Below, piece after piece: positions 1 to 11,026 of a stretch of 64,000 nt of DNA. Each line of letters opens with the position of its first letter. The stretch's first letter is position 1. Under the pieces are notes generated by a model. The model ran no database searches. It had not been told where the DNA came from and was given only the letters and a program-made list of their open reading frames with translations. Made by a program: the position numbers and the translations under genes. Location of the stretch: contig OX485803.1 of assembly GCA_950295325.1 (NCBI GenBank), forward strand, positions 57,489,554 to 57,553,553, given 5' to 3'. Origin of the DNA: Polytrichum commune. Its lineage: Eukaryota; Streptophyta; Polytrichopsida; Polytrichales; Polytrichaceae.

Positions 1-161
1 TCCTGATGATTCATCAATACCAAAACTCGCTTCCTCCGCCTTACAGAAATTTTCTAGGAGAGAATTGAGCCAGTTTCGCAGAGGTGTTTGGCTCGGGGAG
101 GAGGAGTGAAGGAGAAGACCGAGCTTCGGAGAGGAAGAACGAGTGGAAGAGTTTTGAAGAA
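1..161 (+). other. 5' leader / upstream sequence of MFP2
   Basis: This purine-rich stretch before the MFP2 ATG probably includes 5' UTR. The reading frame stays open back to a GTG at 84, but there is no in-frame ATG before 162. The promoter lies mostly outside the window. Confidence 0.5.
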
Positions 162-3100
162 ATGGGGAAGTGGAGTGTGAACATGGAGGTTGGTGGAGAT
201 GCAGTGGCCGTCATCACGATCGACAACGCACCTGTGAACTCGCTCGCCATCCCGGGTGAGTTTTCCTTCCCTTTTATTTCTTTCTCTCTTTCGTTCTTTG
301 CACGTTTTTGCTTGAGTTAGGCTTGGGTTAGGATGGGAGAGTAAATGATTTGGGAGCAGGAAGGAAAGGGATGAGTGTGAGTGGATCTCCTATCCCACTC
401 CACCTGAAAATTGTACGTTGCATGGATTTTACTTGGACTTCATCGTGAAGCGTTGGGGTTTCATCCCTGCCTCATTTCTTACAACATAATTTAAATCTCA
501 GGGTGTGGTTTTTAATGCTCTGTCTCGGGAGAATTAGAGATTGTTGTGTAAATGTGATCACAGACACCTGATTCTAGAAATTCTGTCACGGATTTTACTT
601 GGAAGTTGTGGAGCTTGCTTGCTGGCCCTTTCCTTCTTTGCATGCTTTTAATTGCTCGGGGTTAGGATAGGAGGAGTAAGTGATTTGGGAGCAGGATGGA
701 TGGGGATGAGTATGAGTGGATCTCCTCCCCACTCCACCTGGAATCATTGCATGGTTTTTACCTGGGGAACCCTGTAGCGTTGGGGTTACTTCCATCTCTG
801 CCTCATTTTTGTATAACAAAATAATACAACATCATAGTGTAGTTTGGAATTTTCGTATGCTTAGGGTGAGTTCTGGATTATAATGGGAAGTTGTGTAGCG
901 TTGGGTTTCATCCCTTCCTCATTTTGCACAACGTAGCTTAAATTCATAGCGTGGTTTTGTATGTTGAAATTTGTATATGAGGAGAGAAAGAAGAGAGTGA
1001 CATCCAAACGCGATCACAGACATTTCTTCCAAACTTTGTTAGTGACTGGTTCTTGAAATTCTTTCACGGATTTCACTTGGAAGTTGTGTAGCGTTGGGAT
1101 TACATCTCTTCCTCAGTTTTGCAACATAAGCCAACATAGTGTGGTGTAGTAGTTCAAATTTTTTTATATGCTTGGGTTCAGAGATTTTCAACTGAACGTG
1201 ATCACAGGCACTTGTTGTACACTTCGTCAATAAATGGTGTGTTGAAATTCTTGGAATGATTTTACTTGGAAGTTGTGAGGTGTTGAAATTCTCAGAATGA
1301 TTTTACTTGGAAGTTGTGAGGTGTTGGGGTTACATCCCTTCCTCATTTTTCGACAACATAACCCAACATCATATTGTAGTTTGGATTTTTTGTATGCTTT
1401 GCTTGAGATAAGAAGAGAGTGTCATTTGAACTTGATCACAGATACCTTATGCACACTTCGTCAGTAAACGATTCTTGAAATTCTTGCACAGATTTGCTTG
1501 AAGTTGTGTAGCGTTGTGGTTGCAAACCTCAGTTCTGCAACAGAACTGAACATTATGCCATGGTTTGAAGTTTGGATTTTTCATATGCTTTGCTTGAGAT
1601 AAGAAGAGGGAGTCATTTGAACATGATCACATACACGTTTTGCAGACTTCGGTATTGACTGATTTTTGAAATTCTCTCACGGGTTTTACTTGGAAGTTGT
1701 GTAGCCTTGGGGTCAGAACCATCCTCATTTTTGCTACGTAATCTAACACAGTGTCTTTCTGTAGTTTGGAAATTTTATATGCTTTGGTTGAGGAGAGAAG
1801 AGAAGAGTGTCATCTGGACGTGATCACAGGCACTTATTGCGCACTGTTAGTGAATGATTTTCTGTCCAACCAAAATTTCTATGTGTGTTGGTTTGGTGAT
1901 ATGTCTTCCGTCCTTTCTTTTGGTTGGGTTACTCCGCACATGTTTTGAGTGTCCAGCATTTTAGGTCTTTGTCATGTTTTGATAAAACAAGCTGGTTCCA
2001 CCAGCTCCTTACAACAAAACAAGTAGTTACTGAGCCACGCTCTACAAATTAATTTTACTGCATCGTACCTAATCCCATGGTGGTTAGAAGGAAGTGGAGC
2101 ACCAAAGATTCCCATAAATTAGAAAGGATGTTCTCCCTGTTTAAATATCCTTTCCAAAGGAATGCTGTTGAAACCTCCCAAACGGCAAAAGGTCAGAAAG
2201 ACTCTATCTCTCATACTTAATTACTCCAGAAACTGACCCAAAACATTTATTCTGGACCAATTTTTAATGGCTTGTCTAGAAAATTTCATAATAAGTAGAT
2301 AACATTATTCTGGGCAATTAATCTCACCCCCTGAGCTGCTATTGCTTGTCATTAACAGTTGCATTTGGTGGGACAGTGTTGTTGGCTCTCAAGGAGAGGT
2401 ACACAGAAGCGATGGGGAGAGATGATGTCAAGGCTATTGTTGTTACAGGTATTTCCTTTGAAATCCCGTAATTCAAAATTTACCTGTGGCTCTCATGTGT
2501 GAGAAGTGTAGTTCTTGGTATATTTCCATTAGTGGCTGTTATATCGAGACATGATTACAATCTCTAGTGACCCTACTAATATTTTTGTTTGAATACCTAG
2601 AGAAAGATTTAGGGAATATGTACCTTCAAGTATCTAGCATCAGACACTGGAAGATTAGCTAACCAATGTTTTAAAAAATTTATGTATGTAAATTTTATTG
2701 CCATAAGGGAAAACCTCATTTTGCTGTAGAATCTAATTTACTTCCATTTCCATGAATTACAGGTGCTAGCGGGAAATTCTCTGGTGGTTTTGACATCATG
2801 ACTTTCCCTAAGATACAGCAAGGGGGTGAGATCTATATGATGACGAATATGTAGATCAATTCTTGTTCTTCTTGTCTTCCTTTATTATTGGTGTAAAGAA
2901 CCCATATCACACTTTAGGTTCTCAGCTCTTGTTTTATTTTTATACAAACTTTTTAAGTAATGAGATATCATTGTATCATTTGAATTGTTTTCATTAAAAA
3001 TCATTCAAATCGAAATACTTGATTTCAAGTAGATTATACTGTGTCTTACACAGGACTGGACTCCAGTGAAACCTTGGAACTTCATAGTTTTCTTGGTTTG

Positions 3101-6100
3101 TTGAATTGTGTTGTGTGCTTGTGCAGAGGATTCTGATTACTTGGGTCAAGTTTCAGTGGACCTTATGGTTAATACAGTTGAAGGTAACCTACTTTCTATG
3201 TGTGCACTTTTTTTCTTTCTCCTAGTCGTATTTGTTCCTGTTGGTTTTTTCATATTTGGATATGGTTAGGTGACATTGTTGTGGCAATATGCAGAGGCCA
3301 GCAAGCCATCAGTTGCGGCTATTGAGGGGCTGGCACTTGGTGGTGGATTGGAATTAGCAATGGTGTGTTTTCTACGCTCCCATTTTTTGAACAATGGCTC
3401 CAAATTTCTGGCATGCACTAATTGCCCTATTAACGGGTGTTGTGCTAAAAAAAAAGTACCTGTAGTGGATTATCGTTCTAATTTATGTTTTTGTGTTTTT
3501 GTCAGGCAGTGTCTTTTTTAAGTCTTGAATCTGTACAGTGACAGATGTTTGATTTCTGGGTATGGGGATCACTCTTGAAAACAGGACATATACAATCTTT
3601 TGAGATCTGTTTGTGTCCCTTCACATTCAAAATGACAAGAGCTTGTAGGTTCAAATGATGTGGATGAAATCAGGTCAATACTACTTGTGATAAACAGAGT
3701 ACCAATATGTGCTTGATGTAAAACTCTTCCTGTGCTGGAAATGTTGGAAGTGTGTGCTAATTGGAGGTTGTTTTGAGAAAACAGCAGGTTGTACTCCATT
3801 TACAATAAGCCTCTTTTGTTTGTCCTTATCACATTGGAATTCTGGAATCGATACTTAGTATCACCTCTTGAATTTGACCAAAAGTTTCCACTAGAAGACA
3901 GTGTCATTGTTTAACCCAAGTAGTTATATTGACAAGGGAATGAGCAATGGAAAAATTTGGTCATTTAGCTGGATGGTCTCTTTTCACCTGGATTTCTGAT
4001 CTGATTTTGAGTCTGAGTGCAAATGCAATTGGTTATTATGTGCAGGCATGCCATGCACGAATTGCAACTCCAAAAGCACAACTTGGGCTTCCAGAACTTC
4101 AGCTTGGCATCATCCCTGGTTTTGGTGGTATGGCTGCTTTATAGCTTATAAACTGAATGTGGTCAAACATGTTAACTTCCTAGGCAAATAAGGTTAAGAA
4201 TCAGAATACAACCAGCTCTCTTTTCTAATCTATTGTTGTTGATCGGCACTTTTTATACATTAGACACTGTTTTTATATTCTCCATCTAAACCACTGTCAA
4301 TTGGGTTTCAGTTGCGGGTGAACAATTGGTTTGCGTTGGAATTCATACAAGTTGGTGTACATTGGGTTGTTTTGCCAGGCACACAACGGTTGCCTCGTTT
4401 AGTTGGCTTGACAAAAGCTGTTGAAATGATGTTGGTAAGTCATTTTGGCACTGAACCCTGAAATTTGACACCACTAAAACTTGTAATGCCAAAGAAGCGG
4501 GTGGAGGGATTCTGATCGAGTAGAATACTCTCATCTTCTATTTCTGAAAGGAACACACTCTACTTGAAAGGAGCATGCACACCCCTCAATTGATAGTCTC
4601 CAGTTGATTGCTTGCTGTTACGTCTTCCATTACAAGTTCCTAGTTCCAATTTTCATATCAGTGCAGTGAATTTATACCTTCCTTTATCTTCTAGCAAAAG
4701 TGCATATGTTTAGGATGGCATACAGAAAATAGAGGTATGTTGGCGTGAAGTTACTATGGCCACCAGCAGCACACCTTATCCAGGGGAGAGTGAGTTTTTG
4801 CTTGTTTACTAGCTATCGCAGTAGAGTTATCCTCTCAACATGGCTTTTGGTTGGGAGTTGGTTGTTTTGCATACAACATCTTCCATTTTGCAAGTTTTCA
4901 GTGCATGCTTTGAGGTAGTGTGGATGTTGCAACAAAGGACATTCTGTATTTTGGTTTATTGAGAGTTGACCTCAGAATATGTTTGCACTTCATATAGATT
5001 TGAACACTACCTCTGAGCATGCACCACAACTCAAAATAAATTATTGATATGTATGCAAAACAACCGAAGGAAAACCATAAGGGACCAATCCCCAAAGAGA
5101 AGTCGGTTGAGTCAAAAGGAGAACTCTAACAGCCTTCCCTAAATGGAAAGGAATCTCCACTGGCTTAGTTTTCCTCCATTCTTACTTGGGTGAAATCACT
5201 TGGATCTTGTGCTGATCAATGTGATTGCATCCCAATTGCCCAACAGCTCTCGAAGCCAATTGCATCTGAGGAGGGCAATCAACTCGGGCTCGTCGACAAG
5301 ATTGTGGCCCCACAAGACTTGTTAACAACTGCACGTCAGTGGGCTCTTGATATTGCTATGGGAAGGAAACCTTGGGTGTCCTCGTTACGCCGTACAGACA
5401 AGCTGGAGCCATTGGGTGAGGCACGGGCAATCATCAAGTTTGCCAGGGAACAAGTGAAGAGGACTGCTCCTAACATGACCCACCCCCTGTTGTGCCTTGA
5501 TGCCATTGAGGAAGGAGTGGTCTCAGGTGGTTATGCTGGTGCTCTTAAGGTACTTTCAACTCTTGTTTCGGGTTGGCAACTCTCCTTTTTAAATCCCTCA
5601 ATGTCTAGAAGGTTAGAAGGTTCCTTATACTATTGCACCTTTTATCCAAGGGTATTAAAAACTAATAACAGATTCATGATGAATCAACACAACTTGATAA
5701 ATTTATATCTTAGAAAACAAAAGCTCTAATTTGGCTACCTGCATGCCTGTTGAAGAATCAGCAATACAAAAAGTAAGACAACACGATCCTTGGAAAGAGG
5801 GAGGGCACTGAGGGGAAGGAATCCATTGATACTATTTGTGTCTTAACAAGAAAAGGTGATAGTATAGTGTCAGATATTGTTATTGGAATTAATTGGAGGC
5901 CGAATTTACCATCCAGACAGGGATCACCATCCAGACACCCTAGAAATTTACTTTCACTTCTAAGAAAATTTACAAAAGAAAATTTGAATTTATAATATTA
6001 ATAATGCTTATAATGTGAAAGCAGCTCCAAATAATGCTTATAGGTAAAAATGTGTTACCAGATCCAAACCAGGTTCTAAAGATGTTCACTCCTGCGGGTG

Positions 6101-9100
6101 CTACAAATTGCCACCCCAGGAGTCATGTGCATAGTACCTTTTGTCGTAGTTTTTCTCAGCAGATGTACCTAATCTCACGTATCTTTATAGTTGAACCAGT
6201 TGGAATATCTATCTGCTTTGAGCAGATGAAAGTCTTCTATCATGGGGGTCTCAGTAGTTTGCCGGCCTTGTTTCTTTGGAGGCTGTGGATGCTCTATGAA
6301 GAATATGCTTTGAGGCCATATATATGAGGAAATGACAGCTTGTGAATTAGTATTTTGAAGCGCAGAGGGTTTTGCCAGTGGTGTTTTCCTCAGGTCAAGT
6401 CACTTGAGGACAAAAAGTGATTTAGGAACAAACAAGTGATTTTGGATCTGCTTTGCAGGAAAAGGAAGTTTTTGCAGCTGCAGTTGTATCTGATAACGCC
6501 AAGGGCTTGGTCCATGTTTTCTTTGCCCAAAGGGGCACATCAAAGGTAAAATCATATGAAGAAAAGGAAAGTCGTGATGATGCCCCACAATAAGCATTAT
6601 GAAAAATGTACAAGTGTCTTGTTTGTCATCTTAAAATAGATGGTGGTATTCTGCAGCAGAACTTATGCAGTTGAGTTATAGGGTTACTTACTGGCCGTGA
6701 AAAACACTACAAGTAAGAGTTGTCATTCTGCGATTCAACTTAAAGTTATCTGATTTCAACTGCAGGTGCCTGGAATCACAAACTTGGGATTGAGGCCAAG
6801 GAAGATCAAGAGAGTGGCCGTTGTTGGAGGAGGACTAATGGGATCAGGCATTGCCACAGCTTTGATCCTTAGTGGAATTCCTGTACTTTTGAAGGAAATC
6901 AATGACAAATTTCTACAGCAAGGACTTGCACGCATACAAGGTGTGTTGTGCGTATAGGTCAAATGTGTCATGATGCACTTGATCTTGCAAAGTGACTCAT
7001 TCACTCAGATGATGATTGTAATTCCATCCCAATTGCCTGATGTCATTCATTATTAACAGTGGTTTGGGGTGTACATTGTTGCAGCCAACCTAAAGAGTCG
7101 GATGAAGAAAGGAAAAATGTCGCAGGAGAAGTTTGACAAAACAATGTCCATGGTGACGGGAACTCTAACATACAATGACTTTACGAATGTGGACCTGGTG
7201 ATTGAGGTAACTAGATATCTTCTAAAACGTTGACCTTCATTGGTCATTATTGGTGCTTGCAATAAACATAACCCAACACATCTATTCAAGCTATCTCACC
7301 CTCCAAATGCAGGCAGTTGTTCAATGTTTTAATTTACTTGTGCCTTTGTATGTTGTTTCCCATAGCCGTAAGTCCAAAAGAATCATCTGATTTTCTGGTG
7401 CTTGGGGTGATGGTGCTGAGCAGGCAGTGATTGAGAACATTGAACTCAAGCAAAAGATATTTGCGGACTTGGAAAAGAGTTGCAGAAAGGATTGTATTCT
7501 GGCCACTAATACCTCCACCATAGATCTGAATTTAGTGGGTTCTAAGACACGCTCTCAGGACCGGCTTATTGGTGCTCACTTTTTCAGGTCTTAACCCTAT
7601 CTTTTGTGTTCTCCTTGATAGCTATGTTTGATTCTGTTGTGATATTAGAGTTATCCTTTAACTCAATGGGATTGTTCGTCTGGAGACGGTCCCTTACAGT
7701 TTTCCATTGGTTGTTTTGCATACGATATTCACCACTACATTCCACTTGTGATGCAGGCTTGGAGGTAGTGTTTGAATTTGAATGAAGAGCAACCTATTTC
7801 GGTTTATTGAGGACCAAACTTATTTTAGCACCTCTTGGCATGCCAAAATGATTTTGACCCTTGAGGAACTGATATAGAATGTTATTTGTTCAAACCTCCA
7901 CACTACCTCTAAGCATGCACTAAGAACTTGCCAAACATGGAAGGTGTTGTATGCAAATGAACCAACCCTCCACCAAAAGTTGTGTTGAGTTAGAGATAAC
8001 TTTATCTGCAAGCTGTACCTCTCCGCAACTATATCCAGTGTGGTGGGTTAAAAAGTTACTTAAAACTTCTGTATTTGTTTATACAGCCCAGCACATATTA
8101 TGCCACTCCTGGAGATTGTGCGGACAGAGAAGACATCCCCACAAGTTATAGTGGATCTCATGGCAGTGGGGAAAGCAATAAAGAAAACGCCTGTTGTGGT
8201 TGGCAACTGCACAGGTTTTGCAGTGAATCGCATATTCTTCCCCTACAACATGGCAGCTACATTGCTTTGTGATCTCGGTGTTGACATATACCGGATTGAT
8301 AATGTTATCAAGTCTTGGGGCATGCCTATGGGTCCTTTCAGGTAGTAGCCCAATGTTTGCATTTGTGAAAAACCATGGGTGGGAGATTCTGTAGTTAATT
8401 GCATCTTCAACTTTGGGCTGGATAACTGGTGGATATTTTCTTTGTTGTGCTTGTATGCTTTTGTTATGCTTGGCCGAGGTCACAAAGAAATCAAATGACA
8501 AAATATTTATCATTGTCCTACAAGTGGTAAACTTGTATAAGGAGAGATTCATTGAAAGCATATATTGCATACAATGAGCTCACCTTCGCAAAATTGGTGT
8601 AGGACGTTAACCACTATTCAGGGTGCAGAGTGAAGCTTTTTGTGGCAGAACATCCTAATGCAGTTTGTAGACAAGGGTTTTAAATGTAGGTTTAAAAATG
8701 TGTTTCAATACAGTCTTACTTAAATATCACAAATTTGCAATTAGTGTTCACTTCACATCACGATTCAACCCTTTACTTTTATAAGCTTTTTGAAGGTTGT
8801 GAGAACACCTCATAGTTGAGGTTGTCCTAGTGCTGTGGTAGTCTAAAACATTATCCCTAGTGGTATTTCAGTAAGCTCTCAATGTATAACCATAAGGGGC
8901 TAGTAATGAATATCAAGGTAAAGCGGGCTTAATTTGGTTACTTATCTTAATCAGAGACTGATCTTTGAGTGGTTTATGGTTAGGTGTGGACCTTAAAACG
9001 GACAGCAAAAAGACATGTTTAAAAGGGATTGGACATGTGCTCAGTATTTGGTAACATTTCTAGGTTCAATAGCCAACATAATTTGGGGAGGGGGGGCATA

Positions 9101-11026
9101 TATGATCATTTAAGAAAGAGAAATCCACTTTGCTGATGACTAAGATATTCGTATAAGCTTCAATAATTCTAAGGAAAAGGGCTACGTCCTCGATATCAAT
9201 GTCCTAATCATCTCATACTACTTGTGTCTTTGACAACCTAGGAAAAGTGGGTGCAGAGCTTAAAGTGTCCTTTTTAGGTTTGCTTATCTTGGAGTAATTT
9301 AAGGCAGAGATAAACTTCAAAGTATCCTATTTTCAACAGTGGTTTGTTGTGATGGCTGCAGACTTGCAGACTTGGTTGGTATGGGAGTTGCAACTGCAGT
9401 GGGCGCGCAATTTGTTAATGCTTTCCCCGAAAGAGTGTATGTGTCTCGATTGTTCCCTCTTTTGATGGAAGCTCAACGCTTTGGTGAGTAATTCCAAACA
9501 GTGGTGCCTTGATGACATGCTCTACTTGTCACTTTAGAGATATTCATATCCTTTCATACTTAAAGAAATATATGTGTGTGTGTGTCTCCACATTAGAGCT
9601 CGTAACCAAGTTGGGATGTCTGCTTCTTATTGGCAGGAGAACAAAATGGAAAAGGTTTCTACATGTATGATGACAAGCGGAAGGCACGTCCAGCACCTGA
9701 GGTGAAGGATTTCATTAAGCAATCTCAGGAGGATGCTGGCATTATGCCCAATGGCAAGGTGAGGGTTCCTTTTGATTAGTGTCATATGCATGCTAATTGA
9801 AAAATGTAAGTCGTTGTAGGTATTCAAGTGCAATGAACCTTAATCTCAATTTTTATATAATCTAAGCATCATCCTCTAAGAAATTCCCTATCTAGACTTT
9901 TTTTTAGCTACATTGAATTTAAAAACGTAGACAATGAATATGTCAGATGAATGTTCAAAAGGGGCCACAAGATATTGTCTCTTATTTTCAATATTACAAC
10001 CTATGAATATAGGGAAGTTCTTGATTGTTAGAAAATTTCCACAGATCATCTACTGATGTGCTTGTGGTTGTTGGTGAACAATCACTTCTCTATTTTTACT
10101 TTTGAATGGGCGTGGTGTGTATAGCCATTGGCGTTGTCCGACCAAGAAATTATTGAGATGATTTTGTTCCCAGTCGTCAATGAATCATGCCGTGTGTTGG
10201 CTGAGAGAATTGTGGTTCAAGCTTCGGATCTTGACATTTCCACTGTGCTCGGCATGGGTTTCCCGCCATACAGGTGCATCTCCAAATATATTTGTAGAAT
10301 AGTATTCTTTAATACGATTCAATTGCTCTATAGTGACAGGAATGCTTGCATCAAATAGTGTACTACTGTCTTGTGAATGTACATTGCGTTATTGACCAAG
10401 GTAAATATGTCAAGCATGTGGAGTTGTGCTGAGAATTTATGGGCTATCATCGTATGCAAATATTGTTCTCCTTGGGTCTTACAAAGATACTCATCTACAG
10501 AGGAGGTGTCATATTCTGGGCCGACATGGTGGGTGCCAAGTACATTGCCTCAAAATTGAATCAGTGGGCTAAAACCTACAATAACTTTTTCAAGCCATGT
10601 GCATTTTTGGAAGAGCGTGCTGCAAGTGGTGTAAGGCTGGTAAGTAATCTTTCCGTTTTGCCCTTTGATGATTCCAGTGTTGGAGCAGAACATGATAAAG
10701 GTCATCACAATAGGTCACAAGGATTGGAGGGATTGCATCATCTGATTAGTAATTGCAAATCATAAAGATTATCATTTCAAGTGTCAGAGTCAGTTGAATG
10801 AAAGAGCTTTAAGATACCAACTAGATCACATAGACCCTCCCAATGATGTCAATTATTGAACTTAGAATGGGGTCTAGAACCCTTGCCATATATTACTCAA
10901 TTATAGGTGTCCAATTAAGGAGCATGACCATATAAGGCCCACATATTTTGGTGGTGAAACATTGACCACTAATTTCTTACATATGTGCAGAGTGACCCGA
11001 TTCAAGACGTAAAAGCACGGCTTTGA
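162..11026 (+). CDS. MFP2: Peroxisomal multifunctional protein, MFP2 type: enoyl-CoA hydratase / L-3-hydroxyacyl-CoA dehydrogenase (18 exons)
   Basis: Carries out the second and third steps of peroxisomal fatty acid beta-oxidation (2-enoyl-CoA hydration, then NAD-dependent 3-hydroxyacyl-CoA oxidation). Exons: 162-255, 2359-2448, 2763-2825, 3127-3183, 3295-3362, 4046-4127, 4379-4434, 5247-5549, 6459-6545, 6766-6940, 7085-7206, 7424-7587, 8087-8341, 9362-9483, 9637-9758, 10125-10273, 10501-10639, 10991-11026. All junctions are GT-AG with consistent phase, giving 2184 bp and 727 residues, close to the Arabidopsis proteins (about 720-725). The hydratase half holds the crotonase motif [11 protein letters not shown] (about 114-124) and [20 protein letters not shown]121 and E141 match the two catalytic glutamates. 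The dehydrogenase half has the Rossmann motif GGGLMGSG (about 321-328) and the GAHFFSPAH segment with H451 and E463 as likely dyad. It ends in ARL, a PTS1 peroxisome signal. Sequence is nearer MFP2 than AIM1 as I recall them. The ATG at 162 is the first in-frame ATG and fits the family N-terminus. Confidence 0.96.
365..1865 (+). repeat. Degenerate tandem repeat array, period about 190 bp, inside MFP2 intron 1
   Basis: A block with the phrases 'ttttacttggaagttgtgtagcg', 'catcccttcctcattttgcaacataa', 'tagtttgga...tatgctt' and 'tgatcacaga(c)acttgt' recurs in the same order. The 'acttgga' anchor is seen near 431, 595, 757 (altered), 884, 1071, 1261, 1302, 1493 and 1685. The last four full units are spaced close to 190 bp. 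The 1261/1302 pair is a short local duplication. It fills most of the 2.1 kb intron 1 and contains no coding sequence. Confidence 0.85.
4821..5130. mobile_element. Miniature inverted-repeat element, copy 1 (MFP2 intron 7)
   Basis: The two halves are inverted copies. 'gtagagttatcctctcaaca' on the left pairs with 'ggagaactctaac' on the right. 'ggttgttttgcatac' near 4859 pairs with 'gtatgcaaaacaacc' near 5051. 'gtgcatgctttgaggtagtgt' near 4901 pairs with 'acactacctctgagcatgc' near 5004. No coding capacity. A related element sits in intron 12 of the same gene. Confidence 0.75.
7649..8001. mobile_element. Miniature inverted-repeat element, copy 2 (MFP2 intron 12)
   Basis: Same family as the intron 7 element. 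It is bounded by 'agttatcctttaactcaa' on the left and 'ttgagttagagataact' on the right, which are inverted copies. Inner matches are 'ggttgttttgcatac', 'ggaggtagtgt' and 'acactacctctaagcatgc'. The right end lies about 85 bp before the exon 13 acceptor, so the element fills most of intron 12. Confidence 0.75.
8955..9260 (+). repeat. Copy of a dispersed 'gtggttaggtgtgga' repeat in MFP2 intron 13
   Basis: The order 'gtggtttatggttaggtgtgga', 'cggacagcaaaaagacatg', 'aaaagggattgga', 'ctaggttcaatagccaaca' and 'ctaatcatctca' also appears at 47195-47470. Shorter versions lie near 36540-36780 and 51640-51900, and inverted copies lie downstream of both B3 genes. No terminal structure was found. Confidence 0.55.

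Noticed and set aside
84..161. Upstream extension of MFP2 from position 84
   Set aside because: The codon at 84 is GTG, not ATG, and the family N-terminus fits the ATG at 162.
365..1865. Possible CRISPR-like or satellite centromeric array
   Set aside because: Units are long, degenerate and confined to one intron; no spacer pattern or other arrays nearby.
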